Shown here piece after piece: positions 7,393-16,520 of a stretch of DNA of 41,228 bases; positions within the stretch are counted from its first letter, which is position 1; each line of letters begins with the position of its first letter. Source of the stretch: Acidimicrobiia bacterium (lineage in GTDB: Bacteria; Actinomycetota; Acidimicrobiia; Acidimicrobiales; SKKL01); the NCBI GenBank assembly GCA_016649895.1, contig JAENWR010000024.1, positions 1 to 41,228 of the forward strand, written 5' to 3'. A program made the position numbers and the translations under genes. Under the pieces are notes generated by a model that did no database searches, was not told the origin of the DNA, and saw only the letters and a list, made by a program, of their open reading frames with translations.

Positions 7393-8076
7393 TCACGCAG
7401 GCCCCGCACCACGCGATGTGGTGGGAGCGACGGCGTAGGCCCAGCGCTCGTGCCACACCTCGTGGTACACCCCCTCGTGGAGGTAGTCGCGCACGGTTCT
7501 CATCGGTGGGCGTTGCCCGCTCCGCCGCAGCAACCAGTAGGGGAACACCGTGGCCACCGCGTAGTGCGCCGCCACGAGGGGCAGGTAGAGCGGCCCGAGC
7601 AGCCGGGCTTGTAGCACGTGGACGTCTTCGTGGGCGTCGACTCGATCGTTGCTCCCGGCCTTTACGATGCCCACCGTGGTGGCGTATCCGGCGATGGCCG
7701 GCTGCTCGAGCCACAGCGTTCCCGAGCCGGTGCTGCGCGCTGGTACCCCTCGGTTGCCTCGGAGCCACTGGTGGTGGTGGAAGACCGCACCGGCGAGGGT
7801 GTTGGGAGCGCTCCACGTGCTGTCGACGAACCAGCGCCACGCACCGGCCGGCGTGGCGGTGTACGGACGGTGGCGAGCGACGCTCGCGCCGTAGGGCGCC
7901 ATGGCCACCGTGGCAACGGACGCCGCGAGGGCCGCTCCACGTCGGCCCATGGCCGCAGCACCCACCGTGGCACACACGGCCGCGACGAGCACCACCTGGC
8001 CAGCGGCGGAGGGGATGGCTGGCAGGAGCCGAGGGGTGGTGGCGAGGCTGACGACCGCTCCTGGCTCCGCGTCCAC
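7393..8076 (-). CDS. membrane protein with HExxH motif
   Basis: A 227-residue protein from a GTG start at 8076. It has hydrophobic segments at roughly 20-45 and 55-65 and another near 165-185 (LYLPLVAAHYAVATVFPYWLL). Between them lies DAHEDVHVLQARLLGP, containing HEDVH, a HExxH arrangement that can bind zinc in metallopeptidases. A third ligand is not obvious; His and Glu residues in the C-terminal HEGVYHEVWHERW are candidates. The motif plus 'ARLLGPLY' recurs in uncharacterised bacterial membrane proteins, where peptidase activity is only assumed. It converges on the tRNA-Val gene and follows the PilZ gene on the same strand. Confidence 0.6.
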   Translation of the reverse strand: MDAEPGAVVSLATTPRLLPAIPSAAGQVVLVAAVCATVGAAAMGRRGAALAASVATVAMAPYGASVARHRPYTATPAGAWRWFVDSTWSAPNTLAGAVFHHHQWLRGNRGVPARSTGSGTLWLEQPAIAGYATTVGIVKAGSNDRVDAHEDVHVLQARLLGPLYLPLVAAHYAVATVFPYWLLRRSGQRPPMRTVRDYLHEGVYHEVWHERWAYAVAPTTSRGAGPA

Positions 8077-8100
8077 GTCTCCAGCGTAGGTGTGCGCGGC

Positions 8101-8751
8101 TCAGCGGCCCTTGGCCGCTTCGCGCTGCCGCTTCAGCGCCTCTCGCTGCACGCCGAACACCGCAGTGACCAAGCGGTCCCCCTCGGCCGGTGTGAGCGCA
8201 CGGAACTGCGTCCGCACCACGACTGCACCGCTGCCGTTCGGCTGCGTGGCGACGACCACAGCGTCGTGATCGTGTTCGAGGCGATCGCTTCGGAAGCTGA
8301 CGCGGACCTCCTCGCCGGGGTCGGGAGGTGCAGCGTCGGGCCACAGGAGCGCCATCCCGCCCGCGCTGAGGTCCACCGTCGTGCTCCGCAGCACCTCGTC
8401 GGAGGCGACCCGGAGGATCGTCACCGGGAGCTCCACGTGGACCCGAACGTGCTCTCGACGCTGGATCCGCTCGGCGTGCTCGGGGCCGGCGACGGTGATG
8501 CGAGACTTGCGGTGGTTGAGCGCCAGCGGCTCCGAGGTCAGCAGGACGCTGTCGAAGGTGTGCACGCCCGCCGGTTCGATGTAGCTGCACCGCACCTTCG
8601 CTCCGCTCCGCAGGTTCGTGTCGTCGAACACCTCCACGACCGCAGCCAGGGCCTGGGACGCCGTGGCGATCGTGGTGCCCAGGATTTCGGCCGGTCGGCC
8701 GTCGACCTCGTGCAGGATCGCCTTCATGTCGGGCCGGAAGATGAGGGTCAT
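8101..8751 (-). CDS. PilZ-domain protein, putative c-di-GMP receptor
   Basis: 216 residues from the ATG at 8751; the longer frame to 8961 is rejected because it overlaps the MFS gene and is low in family likeness. The C-terminal half carries both c-di-GMP-binding PilZ signatures: RRExVR (residues 98-103, in QRREHVRVHVELPV) and DLSAGG (127-132, from the D/N-x-S-x-x-G consensus). The N-terminal 90 residues resemble a YcgR-N-like beta domain. The set of binding residues is intact, so ligand binding is likely, with the output unknown. Nothing nearby is a diguanylate cyclase. It lies 70 bases downstream of the MFS gene on the same strand. Confidence 0.85.
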   Translation of the reverse strand: MTLIFRPDMKAILHEVDGRPAEILGTTIATASQALAAVVEVFDDTNLRSGAKVRCSYIEPAGVHTFDSVLLTSEPLALNHRKSRITVAGPEHAERIQRREHVRVHVELPVTILRVASDEVLRSTTVDLSAGGMALLWPDAAPPDPGEEVRVSFRSDRLEHDHDAVVVATQPNGSGAVVVRTQFRALTPAEGDRLVTAVFGVQREALKRQREAAKGR

Positions 8752-8821
8752 GGGATGGTGTGGTCGCCCACGGGGATCGGCGGATGGGTGCAGATCTCCC
8801 TGGAGTCGGCCGGTGGCGACG

Positions 8822-10051
8822 TCAAATGAGGCCGGTGGACGACGAGTTGGAGCCAGGTGGTCGCGCTGGCCGTGGATCTTCGTCGTACGGAGGGGGCAAG
8901 GCGACGACGAACACCCCTGCACCCAGCAGCCTGAGCAGGCCGACGGCCCCCGACGCCGCACCGAGGGTGGCCACCGCCGTGACCCCGGCGGCCACCAGGG
9001 GACCTCCCGCCTGTCCGATGTCGGAGACGAGGCGCCACACCCCGAGGAACGAGGCGCGTCCGGCCGGCGGGGCGTAGTCGGCTCCCAGGGTCATGACGAT
9101 GCCGCTCCCCAGGCCGTTGCCGATTCCCATGACGATCCCGGCGGCGGCTAGCTGCGCGAACGAGTCGGTGAAGGGGACGGCGGCGAAGCCGATCGAGAGG
9201 ATGGTGAGGCACGGAACCGCCACCGCCCGACGACCGAGCCGGTCCGACAGGAGCCCGACTGGGTAGAAGAGCGTCATGTCCATGGCCGACGAGATGCCGA
9301 AGATGACGCTCACCTGAGCCGCATCGAGACCGATGTGGGTTCCCCACAACGGCACGATGGCGTGGCGTGATGAGCGCAGCACGCTGAGGCAGGTGGCGCC
9401 CACCCCCGCGGTGCGAAAGACATGACCATGGTCGCGCAGGATCTGCATCACCGGAAGGTGGTGGTGGGCGACGGCCTGGGCAGCCGCGTGGGGGTCGGGT
9501 ACCGCCATCATCACGATCAACCCCGCGACCGCCAGCGCGATGTGCACCAGGTACGCACCATCGAGGCCGATCGCCACGATCGCAACGGCCCCGATGAACG
9601 GGCCGATGAAGTTGCCGATTCGCTGCACACCCCCCAGGGTCGACAGCGCCCGTCCCCGGAGGTGGAACGGCATCACCTCGCTCACGTAGGTGAGCCGAGC
9701 GAGGAGCCACAACGACCAGCCGCAGCCCATGACGAACATGAACCCGGCGAAGACGTACGGTCCGGGGCTCAGGACGCAGCCGACGAGCGCGACGCCGAGG
9801 ATGCCGGTACCCAGAGCCATCGCTCGGCGCTCGCCCAGCCGGCCGATGAGGGCCCCGGCCGGGATGTCGAACGCCATGGTCCCGATGCCTCGGACGGCGA
9901 CGATGAGCCCGGCGAGGGCGGCAGAGGCCCCCAGGTCGTCTGCGGTCAGGGCCACGATCGGTATGACCGCGCCCTGGCCGATCGCGAAGAGCAGAGCCGG
10001 CAGGTAGACGGTGGCGGTGAGCGACCGGAGCGTGGGGGTGGCCTCACTCAT
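8822..10051 (-). CDS. major facilitator superfamily transporter
   Basis: 409 residues with about twelve hydrophobic helices and the loop 2-3 signature of MFS proteins (GALIGRLGERRAMALG) and its echo in the second half (GLLSDRLGRRAVAVP). An acidic, proline-rich cytoplasmic tail ends it. Its type is that of a drug or sugar-like effluxer; the substrate cannot be read. The ATG at 10051 is the only start with full first helix. Tail residues after the last helix are variable and have no known role. Confidence 0.85.
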   Translation of the reverse strand: MSEATPTLRSLTATVYLPALLFAIGQGAVIPIVALTADDLGASAALAGLIVAVRGIGTMAFDIPAGALIGRLGERRAMALGTGILGVALVGCVLSPGPYVFAGFMFVMGCGWSLWLLARLTYVSEVMPFHLRGRALSTLGGVQRIGNFIGPFIGAVAIVAIGLDGAYLVHIALAVAGLIVMMAVPDPHAAAQAVAHHHLPVMQILRDHGHVFRTAGVGATCLSVLRSSRHAIVPLWGTHIGLDAAQVSVIFGISSAMDMTLFYPVGLLSDRLGRRAVAVPCLTILSIGFAAVPFTDSFAQLAAAGIVMGIGNGLGSGIVMTLGADYAPPAGRASFLGVWRLVSDIGQAGGPLVAAGVTAVATLGAASGAVGLLRLLGAGVFVVALPPPYDEDPRPARPPGSNSSSTGLI

Positions 10052-10106
10052 CGCACGGCTCCATGTCGAACCGTGACGCTACCTGCGTCCGGTTGGGGGC
10101 GCGAAA

Positions 10107-10137
10107 GGGCCCCGGCGCCGAACGGCGACCGGGGCCC
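10107..10137 (-). terminator. intrinsic terminator of the HU gene
   Basis: GGGCCCCGG (10107-10115) and CCGGGGCCC (10129-10137) form a perfect 9-bp GC stem. On the minus strand it follows the HU stop codon by 17 bases and is followed by TTTCGC. A short T-run after a strong GC stem is what these genomes usually have. Confidence 0.75.
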
Positions 10138-10154
10138 CACCGACGAGCCGGGGC

Positions 10155-10448
10155 TCAGCGCTTCTTGGTCTTGCCGAGCAACCACGCCTTCATCGGAGCC
10201 GAGGTGCTGAGCTTGATCGAGCGCGACTTGCCGATCTTGACGGGCGCACCGGTCTGCGGGTTGCGACCGGTTCGAGGGGCGCGCTCGCTCATGCTGAACG
10301 CACCGAAGCCGGGCCAGCTGACCTTCTCGCCGGTCTTGACCGTCTCGGCCGTGAGGTCGAAGAAGGCGGCGAGGACGGCGTCGGCCTGGGTCTTCGTGAC
10401 GCCGGAGCGCTCGGCGACGCTGGTGATGAGCTCTGACTTGGTGGCCAC
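10155..10448 (-). CDS. hup: HU-family DNA-binding protein
   Basis: A 97-residue histone-like protein. MATKSELITSVAERSG opens the helical dimerisation part; VSWPGFGAFSM and RTGRNPQTGAPVKI form the beta-arm, with the proline that intercalates between bases in the R-N-P-x-T-G motif. The end is basic (GKTKKR). It is of the short HU type, lacking the long lysine/alanine-rich tail of mycobacterial HupB. GTG start at 10448, preceded by GGAGGG. It bends and compacts the chromosome. A terminator follows, so it is transcribed alone. Confidence 0.93.
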   Translation of the reverse strand: MATKSELITSVAERSGVTKTQADAVLAAFFDLTAETVKTGEKVSWPGFGAFSMSERAPRTGRNPQTGAPVKIGKSRSIKLSTSAPMKAWLLGKTKKR

Positions 10449-10548
10449 TTGAGGGGTCCCTCCGTTGGGGGTTGGTACGAACAGGTCGTGTGTGGCGAGA
10501 GTTTGTCAGGCGTCGACCGCTGATCGGTGGACCTGCCGAGCCGGAACC

Positions 10549-12156
10549 TCACGTGGGAGCTGGACCGGAGCGCGCGTCGGCCACCCACCCGGCGACGAGC
10601 TCGCCCAGCACCGGCAGGGTGACGCCACCCGATCCAAGGACGGTGTCGTGGAACCCGGCGATGTCGAAGCGCGACCCCAGCTCGGCCGCGGCCCCGGCCC
10701 GCAGCGACGCGATCTCGCGCTGCCCCGTCTTGTACGCGACGGCCTGACCGGGGATGGCCACGTAGCGGTCGATCTCGGCTTCGAGCTCGTCGACGCCCAC
10801 AGGCGACCGTTCGAACAGGTAGTCGCGGGCGCGCTGGCGGCTCCATCCGAGGGCGTGGATGCCGGTGTCGACCACCAGGCGGCCGGCCCGCCACGAGTCG
10901 CCCGCCAGCATTCCGAGCCGGGCGATGTCGTCGCTGTAGAGGCCCATCTCGTCGGCGAGCCGCTCTGCGTACAGTGCCCATCCCTCGACGTACGCCGTGC
11001 TCCCCGAATCGAGGCGGCGGAACGTGGGCAGGCCGTCGAGCTCGTTGGCGAGAGCGAGCTGGAGGTGGTGTCCGGGTATCGCCTCGTGGAACGCGATCGA
11101 CTCGGCCTCGACCCGGCTCTGGTCGGTGGGGTTGCGGCGGTTCACGAAGTAGGTGCCGGGGCGCGACCCGTCGGCCGTCGGTGGGAAGTAGTAGGCGCCT
11201 GGAGCGTCGGCGGCGAGGAACTGAGGCACGGGTTCGACCCGGCATGGGGCCTGGGGAAGTCGCCCGAACCACCCGGCCATCGCGGCCGTGGCGCGTTCGA
11301 GCGTAGCCTCGGCCAGCGAGACGATCTCGTCCGCGGAGCCGAACCGCAGACCAGGGTCCTCGCGCATCCGGCGGAACAGGGCGAGGTGCGGAGGCGGATG
11401 AGCTCGGCGTAGAGCTCGTCGCCACCGTCGAGCCAGCACAGGCCCGCCCGCTCGTCGGGACGGGCGATGGGCAGCAGCTCGGCGGCGAACATGTCACGCA
11501 TGCGCTGGTAGGCGGGACGCACCCGAGGTGCGCACGGCCTGGCGCAGGTCGTCGCGCCACGCTGCTTCGCCGGGCCATCCCTCCGGCCCGGTGAGGTTGA
11601 CGAAGACGTCGTCGTCGAGGGGCGACGCGAGGTAGCCGTCGATGCTGCTGAGTGAGCGCGCGATGCAGAGCTGCGCGGGTGCGCGTCCCTTCGCGGCACC
11701 GGCGCGGAACCTCTCGATCGCCTGGTCGAGGGCGGTGCCGAGATGTCGGAACCGGTCCGTGAGCATGTGGGCCTGCTCGGCGTCATCGGCGGCCATCTGC
11801 GGCGCGCTGATGAGGTAGCCGACGTGCGGGCCGTCCATCTGGTCGCTGCGCAGCTCGATGAGCGACAGTTCGATCGAGCGCATCCGATCGGCCAGGTCCG
11901 AGGCGAGCAGCCGCGCCGTGACGGCGTCGATGCCGAGCAGCGCGCCATGGTCGACCCGCGCCAGCCGGTCGCGCAGCGATCCGAGCGCGTCGTGCTGTGC
12001 CTGGTCACCGTCCTCGGACAGGTCCTCGATCTGGTCGTCGTAGCGGTGGTCGCCGAGCAAGGTGGCGTAGGTCGGGGAGTGGCGCATGGTGACCTCCCAG
12101 TACTCGGCGGCCAGGGCGGCCAGCTGGCGACTGCTGTCAGACGTTGCGTCGGCCAC
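10549..12156 (-). pseudogene. DUF885-family protein, broken by frameshift and internal deletion
   Basis: Three minus-strand frames make up one DUF885 (M32-like) protein. 12156-11530 encodes the N-terminus (EYWEVTMRHSPTYATLLGDHRYD). A one-base shift near 11520-11530 moves it into VRPAYQRMRDMFAAELLP..ERAGLCWLDGGDELYAELIRL. Near 11405 it jumps again into ALFRRMREDPGLRF and continues to 10549. At this second break the stretch with the usual LTPEEVHxIGL segment, roughly 30-40 residues, is missing altogether, so there is a real deletion and not only an indel. The zinc-binding HExxxGHH-type motif (AFHEAIPGHH, near 11065-11090) is intact. A functional product is unlikely. The first shift alone could be a sequencing error; the deletion is harder to explain that way. 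Confidence 0.8.
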
Positions 12157-12217
12157 GTCGAGCGCCTCCTCGGCGGGAGTGGTGAGGGCCGGTGCTGGCC
12201 CCGTTACTCTCGCGAGG

Positions 12218-14926
12218 ATGCCCTACGGCGACGTGTCGGTCGATCACGATCCTCCCGGCTACCCACAGCGATGGGAGTCCGACGTTCTGCTCGTCGACGG
12301 CGCAACGGTGAGGGTGCGTCCGATCCGTCCCGACGACGCCGACCGCATCGTGGCGTTCCACAACCGCCAGTCGCCCGAGAGCATCTACCTGCGGTTCTTC
12401 TCGGCCCGCCCTCGTCTGTCGCCGCGCGACGTCGAGCGCTTCACGCAGGTCGACTACGTCGATCGGATGGCCTTCGTCGCAGTTCTGGGCGACGACCTCA
12501 TCGGCGTGGCCCGCTACGACCGCGACCCCGACACCGGTGCCGCCGAGGTCGCCTTCATCACCGACGACTTCCACCACGGTCGGGGTCTGGCCACGCTCCT
12601 CCTCGAGTACCTCGCTGCTGCCGCCCGCGAGCAGGGACTCACCCGCTTCACGGCGACCACCCTGCCGCAGAACCGCAAGATGCTCGGCGTGTTCAAGCAG
12701 GCTGGCTTCGAGGTCTCGACCCGCTTCAGCGACGGGGTCATCGAGGTGCGACTCGGCATCGAGGAGACGTCCGAGGCGCAGGCCGCCATCGAGGACCGCG
12801 AGCGCCGAGCCGAAGCACGCTCGGTCGCCCGGCTGCTGTCACCTCGCTCGGTCGCGGTCATCGGCGCCGGCCGCCAGCGCGGCGGGCTCGGTCACGAGGC
12901 GTTTCGCAACGTGCTGGCCGGCGGCTTCGCCGGCCCCGCCTACCCGGTCAACCCATCCGCGCCCTACGTGCTCAGCGTTCGCACCCATCCCACCATCGGT
13001 GACATCCCCGACGAGATCGACCTGGCGGTCATCGCGGTTCCGGCACCCGAGGTGCTCGCCGTCGTCGAGCAGTGCGTCGACAAGGGCGTGCAGAGCCTGG
13101 TCATCATCTCCGCGGGGTTCGCCGAGACGGGCGAGGAGGGCGCCGAACTTCAGCGACGCATCGTCGAGCTGGCTCGGGGCAATGGCATGCGCCTCGTCGG
13201 GCCGAACTGCATGGGAGTCATCAACACCGCCCCGATCGTGTCGTTGCGGGCCACGTTCGCGCCGGTGGCGCCGCCCGCTGGTGGCGTGGCGTTCCTGTCG
13301 CAGTCGGGCACCCTCGGCACCGCGATCCTCGAGAACATGGCCGACCTCGGCCTGGGGGTGTCGAGCTTCCTCTCGCTCGGGAACAAGGCCGACGTCTCGT
13401 TGAACGACCTCCTCCAGTTCTGGGAGCAGGACGAGCGAAGCGATGCCGTCCTGCTCTACCTCGAGTCGTTCGGCAACCTGCGCAAGTTCAGCCGCATCGC
13501 CCGCCGGGTCGGGCGCGCCAAGCCGATCGTCAGCGTGACGAGCTCTGGTGCCCGACTCGATCGGGCCGACGCACTCGGCCTTCCCGCCGACGCCACGCTC
13601 GATGCCCTTCTCGCGCAGGCGGGCGTCATCCGGGTGTCCACCCTCAACGCGCTGTTCGACGTCACGCGCGTCCTGGTGAGCCAGCCGCTGCCTCAGGGGC
13701 GCCGCGTCGCCATCGTCTCGAACTCCACCGGTCCGGCACGCCTCGCCGGCGACGCCTGTCGGGGTGCGGGTCTCGAGGCAGCACAGCTCGCGACCCACAC
13801 GCAGGAGGCCATCGCCGCTGCGGTACCGATCGCGACCCACACCGCCAGCCCTCTCGACCTCACCCACGAGGCCGGACCGTCGGAGTACGAGGCGTCGCTG
13901 CGTCACGTCCTCGCCGACGACGGGGTCGACGCGGTGATCGCGATCTTCGCCCCACCGCTGCTCGCGCGCACCGAAGAGGTGGCCCGCGCCATCGCCGCGG
14001 CGGCGGATCGGTCGCACAAGCCGGTGATCGCCATCGTGCTCGGCGCCGACACCCGCCGGGGGAGCATCGCCGCCGACCTCGCGGTGCCGGTGTTCGCCTT
14101 CCCCGAGGAGGCCGCCCGCGCCCTGGGCCGCGTGGCGCAGTACCGGGCATGGCTGGCCGAGCAGGACGGGGTTCTACCCCAGCTCGCCGGCATCGACGCC
14201 GAGCGTGCGGTGGCGCTGGTGCACGACGAGCTGTCGGCCACCTCGCCCGGCGCGCCTCGGCCCCTCGATAGCTCGGTGGCGGCCGAGCTGGTCGGGACCT
14301 ACGGCATCGAGGTCCTCGAGTCGCGGGTCGTTGCCACGGCCGACGAGGCTGTCGCGGCCGCCAGGACGCTCGGGTATCCGGTGGTGTTGAAGGCGACAGG
14401 AATGGAGCGCCTCCAGAAGACGGAGTCGGGCGGCCTCGCCGTCGACCTGCACCGCGACGACGAGGTGCGCCAGTCCTACGATCGCATGGTCGAGGCGCTC
14501 GGCGATGCCATGCATCCGGCGCTGGTGCAGGCCATGGCGCCACCCGGTGTCGACGTGGCGGTGCGGGTGGTGCAACGGGCTGCCGTCGGTGCCGTCATCT
14601 CGATCGGGGTGGGTGGCGTGGTCGTCGACCAGGTCGGCTTCGACTCTCTGCGCTTCCTCCCGCTCACCGACATCGATGCCGACAACCTGGTCGGTGCGTC
14701 GCGCCTCGGCGGGCTGATCCCGGCGGGTTCGCCGGAGCGGGTCCACCTCGCCGATCTCTTGCTCCGCCTGGCGCAGCTGGCCGAGACCGTGCCGCAGCTG
14801 GCTGATCTGCGGCTGAACCCGGTGATCGTGTCGGCCACCGGGGCCGCTGTCACCGACGTGCAGGTCGAGCTCGCCCACTGGACCGGCGACGAGCCGCACG
14901 TGCGGCGGCTCGACGACGACCTGTAG
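12218..14926 (+). CDS. GNAT acetyltransferase fused to acyl-CoA synthetase (ADP-forming)-like domains (Pat/PatZ type)
   Basis: 902 residues from the ATG at 12218 (GAGG five bases upstream). Residues ~30-185 are a GNAT domain with motif A HHGRGLATLLLEYL. From ~205 a CoA-binding Rossmann domain (SVAVIGAGRQ), succinyl-CoA-ligase-like domains and a C-terminal ATP-grasp domain (~700-895) follow. In true ADP-forming synthetases a phospho-histidine lies in an SHTGALAG loop before QAGVIRV. Here that loop reads SGARLDRADALGLPADA and the histidine is gone. The ligase part is therefore probably a ligand sensor, as in PatZ/Pat protein acetyltransferases that inactivate acyl-CoA synthetases. A protein-acetylating role is inferred from that family. 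Divergent from the DUF885 remnant. Confidence 0.85.
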   Translation: MPYGDVSVDHDPPGYPQRWESDVLLVDGATVRVRPIRPDDADRIVAFHNRQSPESIYLRFFSARPRLSPRDVERFTQVDYVDRMAFVAVLGDDLIGVARYDRDPDTGAAEVAFITDDFHHGRGLATLLLEYLAAAAREQGLTRFTATTLPQNRKMLGVFKQAGFEVSTRFSDGVIEVRLGIEETSEAQAAIEDRERRAEARSVARLLSPRSVAVIGAGRQRGGLGHEAFRNVLAGGFAGPAYPVNPSAPYVLSVRTHPTIGDIPDEIDLAVIAVPAPEVLAVVEQCVDKGVQSLVIISAGFAETGEEGAELQRRIVELARGNGMRLVGPNCMGVINTAPIVSLRATFAPVAPPAGGVAFLSQSGTLGTAILENMADLGLGVSSFLSLGNKADVSLNDLLQFWEQDERSDAVLLYLESFGNLRKFSRIARRVGRAKPIVSVTSSGARLDRADALGLPADATLDALLAQAGVIRVSTLNALFDVTRVLVSQPLPQGRRVAIVSNSTGPARLAGDACRGAGLEAAQLATHTQEAIAAAVPIATHTASPLDLTHEAGPSEYEASLRHVLADDGVDAVIAIFAPPLLARTEEVARAIAAAADRSHKPVIAIVLGADTRRGSIAADLAVPVFAFPEEAARALGRVAQYRAWLAEQDGVLPQLAGIDAERAVALVHDELSATSPGAPRPLDSSVAAELVGTYGIEVLESRVVATADEAVAAARTLGYPVVLKATGMERLQKTESGGLAVDLHRDDEVRQSYDRMVEALGDAMHPALVQAMAPPGVDVAVRVVQRAAVGAVISIGVGGVVVDQVGFDSLRFLPLTDIDADNLVGASRLGGLIPAGSPERVHLADLLLRLAQLAETVPQLADLRLNPVIVSATGAAVTDVQVELAHWTGDEPHVRRLDDDL

Positions 14927-14935
14927 GCCACCCAC

Positions 14936-16072
14936 TCATGGTCGCGGCTCCCGCGGCAGGCCGAGGACCCGCTCGCCCAGGATGTTGCGGAGGATCTGGG
15001 TGGTACCGCCCATGATCGTGTAGCCGGGGGCATAGCAGATGTTGCGCGCCGTCCGGGCGGCCAGGGGGTCGGTCCCCGGACCCGACCAGAGCGTGGCGCG
15101 CATGCCGAGGGCGCGGGTGCAGAACTCCGCAACCCGCTGCTCGAGCTCGGTGCAGAACGTCTTGGTGGCGGCCGAGAAGCCGGTCGGCGCCTGGCCGAGG
15201 GTCTCGCGGACGACCATCATCCGTCCGATGCGATACCCCGTCTCGATCGCTGCCACCTCCTGGCGCACCCTCGCGTCGTCCAGGTCGGCGCTCGCCAGCG
15301 CGTCGAGGTAGAGCGCGCGGTTGCTCACGAGGCGGTCGATGCCGCCACGTTCGTGCTCCATCTGACGCATGACCTGGCGGAAGCTGCCGTTCTCGGCTCC
15401 CACGAGGTGATCGGAGGGGACCCGCACAGCGTCGAGGTGCACCTCGCAGAAGTGATGGTTGCCGACGGCATCGCGGATGGGCTGCACCGTGATGCCCGGC
15501 GAGCGCATGTCGACGACGAGCTCCGACAGGCCCTGGTGCGGTGGGGCATCCGGGTCGGTGCGACAGATCAGATAGCACCAGTCGGCGGAGGCGGCGCCGC
15601 TCGTCCACACCTTCTGGCCGTTGACCACCCAGTGGTCGCCATCGCGGTCGGCCCGGGTGCGCAGCGACGCCACGTCGGAGCCGGCGTCGGGTTCGCTCAT
15701 CCCGATGCACCACAGGGACCGGCCAGCGATGATGTCGGGCAGCCACCGCTGCTGCTGGCTGGGGCTGCCGTACTCGAGCAGGGTCGGCCCGATCTGGCGG
15801 TCGGCGAACCAGCTGCTGGCCACCGGAGCTCCGCCGGAGATGAGAGCCTCGTAGACCACGAGCCGCTCGATGGCGGGGCGACCGCCGCCGCCCACCTCGG
15901 AGGGCCACGTCATGCCGATCCAGCCCCGCCGGCCGAGCTCGGCGGCAAAGGCCAGGTCGTGGCCGATGAGCCACCCGTCTTCGTGCACCCCGTCGGGATC
16001 GATCCACGCCTCCGCCAGCGCTGCGGCCTCGTCGGCCAGGGCCCGAAGGTGGGCGTCGGCCGTGAAGTCCAT
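14936..16072 (-). CDS. acyl-CoA dehydrogenase
   Basis: 378 residues, standard ACAD length. FAD- and substrate-binding segments are present: WCIGMSEPDAGSDVASLRTRA (middle beta domain) and WVVNGQKVWTSGA, plus the C-terminal GYTIMGGTTQILRNILGERVLGLP signature. Position of the catalytic base fits the class with Glu in the second signature region, but its exact residue cannot be assigned by eye. The ATG at 16072 shares one base with the stop of the upstream DUF971 gene (TGATG), so translation is coupled. Oxidises an acyl-CoA using electron-transfer flavoprotein; chain length unknown. The plus-strand fusion gene ends 9 bases away. Confidence 0.9.
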   Translation of the reverse strand: MDFTADAHLRALADEAAALAEAWIDPDGVHEDGWLIGHDLAFAAELGRRGWIGMTWPSEVGGGGRPAIERLVVYEALISGGAPVASSWFADRQIGPTLLEYGSPSQQQRWLPDIIAGRSLWCIGMSEPDAGSDVASLRTRADRDGDHWVVNGQKVWTSGAASADWCYLICRTDPDAPPHQGLSELVVDMRSPGITVQPIRDAVGNHHFCEVHLDAVRVPSDHLVGAENGSFRQVMRQMEHERGGIDRLVSNRALYLDALASADLDDARVRQEVAAIETGYRIGRMMVVRETLGQAPTGFSAATKTFCTELEQRVAEFCTRALGMRATLWSGPGTDPLAARTARNICYAPGYTIMGGTTQILRNILGERVLGLPREPRP

Positions 16073-16437
16073 CAGTGGCTGCCGACGTCCTCGCCTGGTC
16101 CGCCGAGGCCGGAGTCGGGCGGGTACGAGGGCTCGCCGCGCTCGCACCAGTCGCGCAGCGCCGACCACGGGTAGATGCCAGCCGAGTGCCCGTCGTTCCA
16201 CGCGATCGAGATGCCCCAGTTGCCGACGAACTCGGCGCCGTCGACGCCGAGGGGCTGCGGCGACCGCGCTGTCGGCCACGGCGCCATGCCCTTGTCGCGG
16301 TCGCCGCGACAGCCTGCGCACGGGCAGGCGCGGCGCATCTCCTCGAGGTCGAACGTGCAGGTGTGGCCGTCGGCGAACTCGACCACGACGCACCGCTCGC
16401 GCTCGATGGTGACGTCGTTGACCTGGGTCCTCTGCAC
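16072..16437 (-). CDS. DUF971 domain protein
   Basis: 121 residues. CPCAGCR and the WNDGHSAGIYPWSALRDWC stretch are the hallmarks of the DUF971 (gamma-butyrobetaine-hydroxylase-like N-terminal) domain, which in other proteins sits ahead of an oxygenase or next to Fe-S assembly factors. Three cysteines (in CPCAGC and later WC) suggest metal binding. Coupled to the acyl-CoA dehydrogenase through a TGATG overlap, so probably an accessory to it. The function is not established. Confidence 0.8.
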   Translation of the reverse strand: MQRTQVNDVTIERERCVVVEFADGHTCTFDLEEMRRACPCAGCRGDRDKGMAPWPTARSPQPLGVDGAEFVGNWGISIAWNDGHSAGIYPWSALRDWCERGEPSYPPDSGLGGPGEDVGSH

Positions 16438-16520
16438 GCTGGCATCCTGCCACGGGAGGTGACCGATCCGGCGCGGTCGGGAGCCGACGCGTCCGGGTTC
16501 GAGGCGTTAGCGTCGACACC

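Noticed and set aside
7203-8051. Plus-strand 282-residue frame
   Set aside because: It overlaps the tRNA-Val gene and reads as arginine-rich shadow of the HExxH membrane gene.
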